Source of the DNA: JBBDLF01 sp040879025
Lineage (GTDB): Bacteria > Pseudomonadota > Gammaproteobacteria > Pseudomonadales > Pseudohongiellaceae
Length of the DNA: 16,897 nucleotides
Assembly (NCBI GenBank): GCA_040879025.1
Contig: JBBDLF010000031.1
Span: 1-16,897 of the forward strand
Direction of reading: 5' to 3'
Part shown: piece by piece, positions 14,398-16,897 of the stretch
How positions within the stretch are numbered: the stretch's first letter is position 1
Layout of the letters: every line of letters begins with the position of its first letter
Translations under genes and position numbers: made by a program
Notes under the pieces: generated by a model
Told to the model about the DNA's origin: nothing
Databases searched by the model: none
What the model saw: the letters and a program-made list of their open reading frames with translations, nothing else

Positions 14398-16515
14398 ATG
14401 TTTAATCCAGTAACCAAAACGTTTCAGTTTGGCGGCGACACCGTGACGCTTGAAACGGGAAAAATAGCCCGGCAGGCGACCGGCGCGGTCGTTGTCACTG
14501 TCGGAGACACCAAGGTTCTCGCTACGGCGGTAGCGCGCCGCGAAGCAAATCCCAATGCTGCTTTTTTCCCCCTGACAGTGAACTATCAGGAAAAGACTTA
14601 CGCGGTCGGTAAAATTCCCGGCGGCTTCTTCAAGCGTGAAGGCCGGCCCACCGAAAAGGAAACACTCACTTCGAGACTTATTGACCGTCCGATCCGACCA
14701 CTGTTCCCCAAGGGTTTCATGAATGAAGTGCAGGTTATTGTCACTGTATTGTCCGCCAACAAAGACCAGGATCCGGATATCGCCGGACTGATCGGCGCCT
14801 CGGCCGCCCTCGCCATTTCCGGCGTACCCTTTCTCGAACCAATCGGCGCGGCTCGGGTAGGCTATGATAACGACAGGGGTTACCTGTTGAATCCTTCCGC
14901 TACCGAACTGGAGACTTCACTGCTGGACATGGTGGTGGCTGGTACGAAGTCGGCGGTACTCATGGTGGAGTCCGAGGCCAAGCAACTGACCGAGGATCAA
15001 ATGCTCGGCGCGGTCCTGTTTGCTCACCAGGAAATGCAGGTGGCAATCAATGCCATTGCCGAACTGAAAGCGGAAGCGGGCAAGCCTGCCTGGGACTGGC
15101 AGCCGGCGGCCACCAATGAAACGCTGACAGAAGCTCTTCGGGAGAGTTTCGCCGCGCCGCTCGGCGAGGCCTATGGAATTTCCGAAAAAATGAAGCGATA
15201 TGAAACCATCGGCAAGCTGAGAAGCGAAGCCGTGGAGCGCTTCGCCGGCGAGGAAAACGGGGTCAGTGCCCCAGAGGTGGAAGGCGCGTTTGCCAGGCTC
15301 GAAAAGAAAATTGTCCGCTACAAGATTCTTGACGGTGAACCCCGCATTGATGGTCGCGACACCCGCACAGTGCGACCATTGAGCATTGAGACCGGCGTCT
15401 TGCCCAAGGCCCACGGCTCCGCCCTGTTTACGCGTGGCGAAACCCAGGCGCTGGTGGTTACCACCCTCGGCGCCATCCGGGACGCGCAGTTGGTGGAAGG
15501 ACTGGAAGGCTCCAAGAAGGACAGTTTCATGCTGCATTACAACTTCCCTCCGTTCTGTGTTGGTGAAACCGGATTCATGGCGGGTCCGAAGCGCCGGGAA
15601 ATAGGCCACGGCCGACTGGCCAAGCGCGGCATCATGGCTGTAATGCCGGCTGAGGAAAGCTTCCCTTATGCCATCCGTGTGGTATCGGAGATCACCGAAT
15701 CCAACGGCTCCAGTTCCATGGCCAGTGTCTGTGGAACCAGCCTGGCATTGATGGATGCGGGTGTTCCATTGGCGGGGCCTGTTGCCGGTATCGCGATGGG
15801 CTTGATCAAGGAAGATGACCGATTCGCGGTTCTTACCGATATTCTGGGTGATGAAGATCACCTTGGCGACATGGATTTCAAGGTTGCCGGCACTTCGCAG
15901 GGCGTCACGGCACTGCAGATGGATATCAAGATTCAGGGCATCACCGAGCAGATCATGGAAATGGCATTGCAGCAGGCTAACGAAGCCCGACAGCAAATCC
16001 TTGGCGAAATGAACAAGGTTATCAGCGAGTCGCGGGCGACAGTCTCCGAGAATGCGCCGTCCATGGCGGTGCTGAAGATCGATGCCGACAAGATCCGTGA
16101 CGTTATTGGCAAGGGAGGGGCGGTCATCCGAAGCATTACCGAGGAGACCGGCGCTTCAATCGATATCGACGATGACGGCAACATCCGGATCTACGGCGAG
16201 GATGCCGATTCACGGGATCAGGCCATAGAGCGCATCAATGCCATCACCGCGGAAGCGGAGGTGGGCAGGCTGTACAAGGGCAAGGTTGCCCGCATAGTGG
16301 ATTTCGGTGCGTTTGTCACGATTCTGCCGGGCAAAGACGGACTCGTGCATATTTCCCAGATTTCCCGGGAGCGCGTTGAAAACGTCAATGAATACCTCAA
16401 GGAGGGAGAGGATATCCTGGTGAAAGTCATGGATCTTGATGCCCGGGGCCGAATCAAGCTCAGTATCAAAGAAATTTCAGATGAGGAACGCGAAGGGTTC
16501 ACAGAAGAAGTCTGA
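14398..16515 (+). CDS. pnp: Polyribonucleotide nucleotidyltransferase (PNPase)
   Basis: PNPase degrades RNA 3' to 5' with phosphate and, in reverse, adds 3' tails; it is a trimer and part of the degradosome in many proteobacteria. In order: RNase PH-like domain 1 with FFKREGRPTEKETLTSR, an all-helical linker domain, RNase PH-like domain 2 with the acidic catalytic cluster DILGDEDHLGDMD (481-493; D485 and D491 fit the metal ligands), a KH domain with GKGG at 571-574, and an S1 domain from about 621 (LYKGKVARIVDFGAFV). The 705 aa from ATG at 14398 are close to E. coli's 711. This start gives the family beginning MFNPVTKTF and has aggaa 8 nt upstream; the frame is open to 14344, but those residues are not PNPase-like. 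Confidence 0.97.
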   Translation: MFNPVTKTFQFGGDTVTLETGKIARQATGAVVVTVGDTKVLATAVARREANPNAAFFPLTVNYQEKTYAVGKIPGGFFKREGRPTEKETLTSRLIDRPIRPLFPKGFMNEVQVIVTVLSANKDQDPDIAGLIGASAALAISGVPFLEPIGAARVGYDNDRGYLLNPSATELETSLLDMVVAGTKSAVLMVESEAKQLTEDQMLGAVLFAHQEMQVAINAIAELKAEAGKPAWDWQPAATNETLTEALRESFAAPLGEAYGISEKMKRYETIGKLRSEAVERFAGEENGVSAPEVEGAFARLEKKIVRYKILDGEPRIDGRDTRTVRPLSIETGVLPKAHGSALFTRGETQALVVTTLGAIRDAQLVEGLEGSKKDSFMLHYNFPPFCVGETGFMAGPKRREIGHGRLAKRGIMAVMPAEESFPYAIRVVSEITESNGSSSMASVCGTSLALMDAGVPLAGPVAGIAMGLIKEDDRFAVLTDILGDEDHLGDMDFKVAGTSQGVTALQMDIKIQGITEQIMEMALQQANEARQQILGEMNKVISESRATVSENAPSMAVLKIDADKIRDVIGKGGAVIRSITEETGASIDIDDDGNIRIYGEDADSRDQAIERINAITAEAEVGRLYKGKVARIVDFGAFVTILPGKDGLVHISQISRERVENVNEYLKEGEDILVKVMDLDARGRIKLSIKEISDEEREGFTEEV

Positions 16516-16533
16516 TTGCTGTAACCACGAGCG

Positions 16534-16577
16534 AAGGCCGGGCCCCTTATGCCTTATGGGGGGGTTCCGGCCTTTTC
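16534..16577 (+). terminator. Intrinsic terminator after pnp
   Basis: aaggccgg (16534-16541) pairs with ccggcctt (16567-16574), and cccc (16543-16546) can pair with part of the G-run at 16558-16564, giving a long GC-rich stem followed by tttt and further pyrimidines. It starts 18 nt after the pnp stop and closes the rimP-to-pnp series. Confidence 0.85.
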
Positions 16578-16737
16578 TTGTTCTTGATTAGCGATTTTTC
16601 ACATTAAAAGCAAGAAATCAGGAAGACAGATTGCCATAGGCTTGTTTAAGGTTGATTCCTAAATCGGATGGGATTCGATAAGATTAAGGTGTATTCCCAT
16701 ATATTTCGCGGTACTCGCGATAGGAGGAGGTTCCCCT

Positions 16738-16897
16738 GTGTACAACAAAGTGTACAACAACGATGGCGCTGCCCCGTCACTCGGCCTGATTTCCGCGCTG
16801 CTCGGCCGCACGGGCATTCTGCTGGCGCTGGCCGGATTGCCTTGGGCAGCCCAGGCGCAAATCCCTGAAGAAGTGACATTCCACGAGCATATCGAAC
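16738..16897 (+). CDS. Exported protein, N-terminal part (possibly c-type cytochrome-like), cut by window end
   Basis: A frame opens at GTG 16738, 7 nt after a very strong ribosome binding site (aggaggagg, 16722-16730), and runs off the window after 53 codons. It encodes a signal peptide: hydrophobic GILLALAGLPWA (26-37) and a signal peptidase I site of AXA type (A38-Q-A40, cut before Q41). The mature part begins IPEEVTFHEHIE. Openings like EVTFHEHIEPIL are found in periplasmic proteins that carry a c-type cytochrome CxxCH motif shortly after, but that motif would lie outside the window, so the family is a guess. The n-region is long (24 residues), and GTG at 16750 is a second possible start. 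The 12-bp unit around the start is duplicated. A tcgcg/cgcga hairpin (16706-16720) abuts the ribosome binding site. It is a separate unit from pnp, behind that gene's terminator. Confidence 0.65.
   Translation, partial: MYNKVYNNDGAAPSLGLISALLGRTGILLALAGLPWAAQAQIPEEVTFHEHIE

Noticed and set aside
14917..15996. 359-codon reverse frame opposite pnp
   Set aside because: Antisense shadow of PNPase, whose catalytic residues are encoded on the forward strand.

Overview
The window is a chromosomal housekeeping region from a gammaproteobacterium (class-level inference from protein sequence and gene order; the genus cannot be read from it). The order yhbY (reverse) / rlmE-ftsH-folP-glmM-tpiA-secG-tRNA-Leu(GAG)-tRNA-fMet-rimP-nusA-infB-rbfA-truB-rpsO-pnp is the classic RNA-metabolism and translation superoperon. 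Having tpiA between glmM and secG, and lacking argG between the two tRNAs, looks more like the Pseudomonas layout than the E. coli one. All main genes are intact, of family length, and carry their catalytic motifs.

Region by region. 1-511 holds no convincing gene. It carries a 236-bp nested inverted repeat (21-256) and a cluster of short REP-like palindromic repeats (337-511). The cluster runs into the 3' part of yhbY on the reverse strand: YhbY homology stops at residue 66-67, exactly at the edge of a repeat, so its C-terminal third is replaced by repeat-encoded residues. Divergent from it, 860-7143 is a forward block: 23S rRNA methylation (RlmE), membrane proteolysis (FtsH), folate synthesis (FolP), amino-sugar supply (GlmM), glycolysis (TpiA) and protein export (SecG).

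7144-7860 is a stable-RNA and regulatory island. It has tRNA-Leu(GAG), a near-consensus sigma70 promoter with a GC-rich discriminator, a long structured leader with a boxA-like antitermination motif, the initiator tRNA with an unusual U1.U72 mismatch, an exact 35-bp duplicate of that tRNA's 3' end, and two intrinsic terminators before rimP. The second terminator lies 24 nt before the rimP start codon and can form alternative structures.

7861-16515 encodes ribosome maturation (RimP, RbfA), transcription and antitermination control (NusA), initiation (IF2), pseudouridylation (TruB), r-protein S15 and PNPase, closed by a strong terminator at 16534-16577. The last 160 bases open a new gene for an exported protein, probably a c-type cytochrome-like protein, cut by the window edge.

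The genes themselves are conserved and ordinary. The interesting signals lie between them: the repeat-invaded yhbY, the duplicated tRNA end with its structured 71-bp spacer, and the possible NusA feedback circuit made of boxA-like site, two terminators and nusA in one transcription unit.
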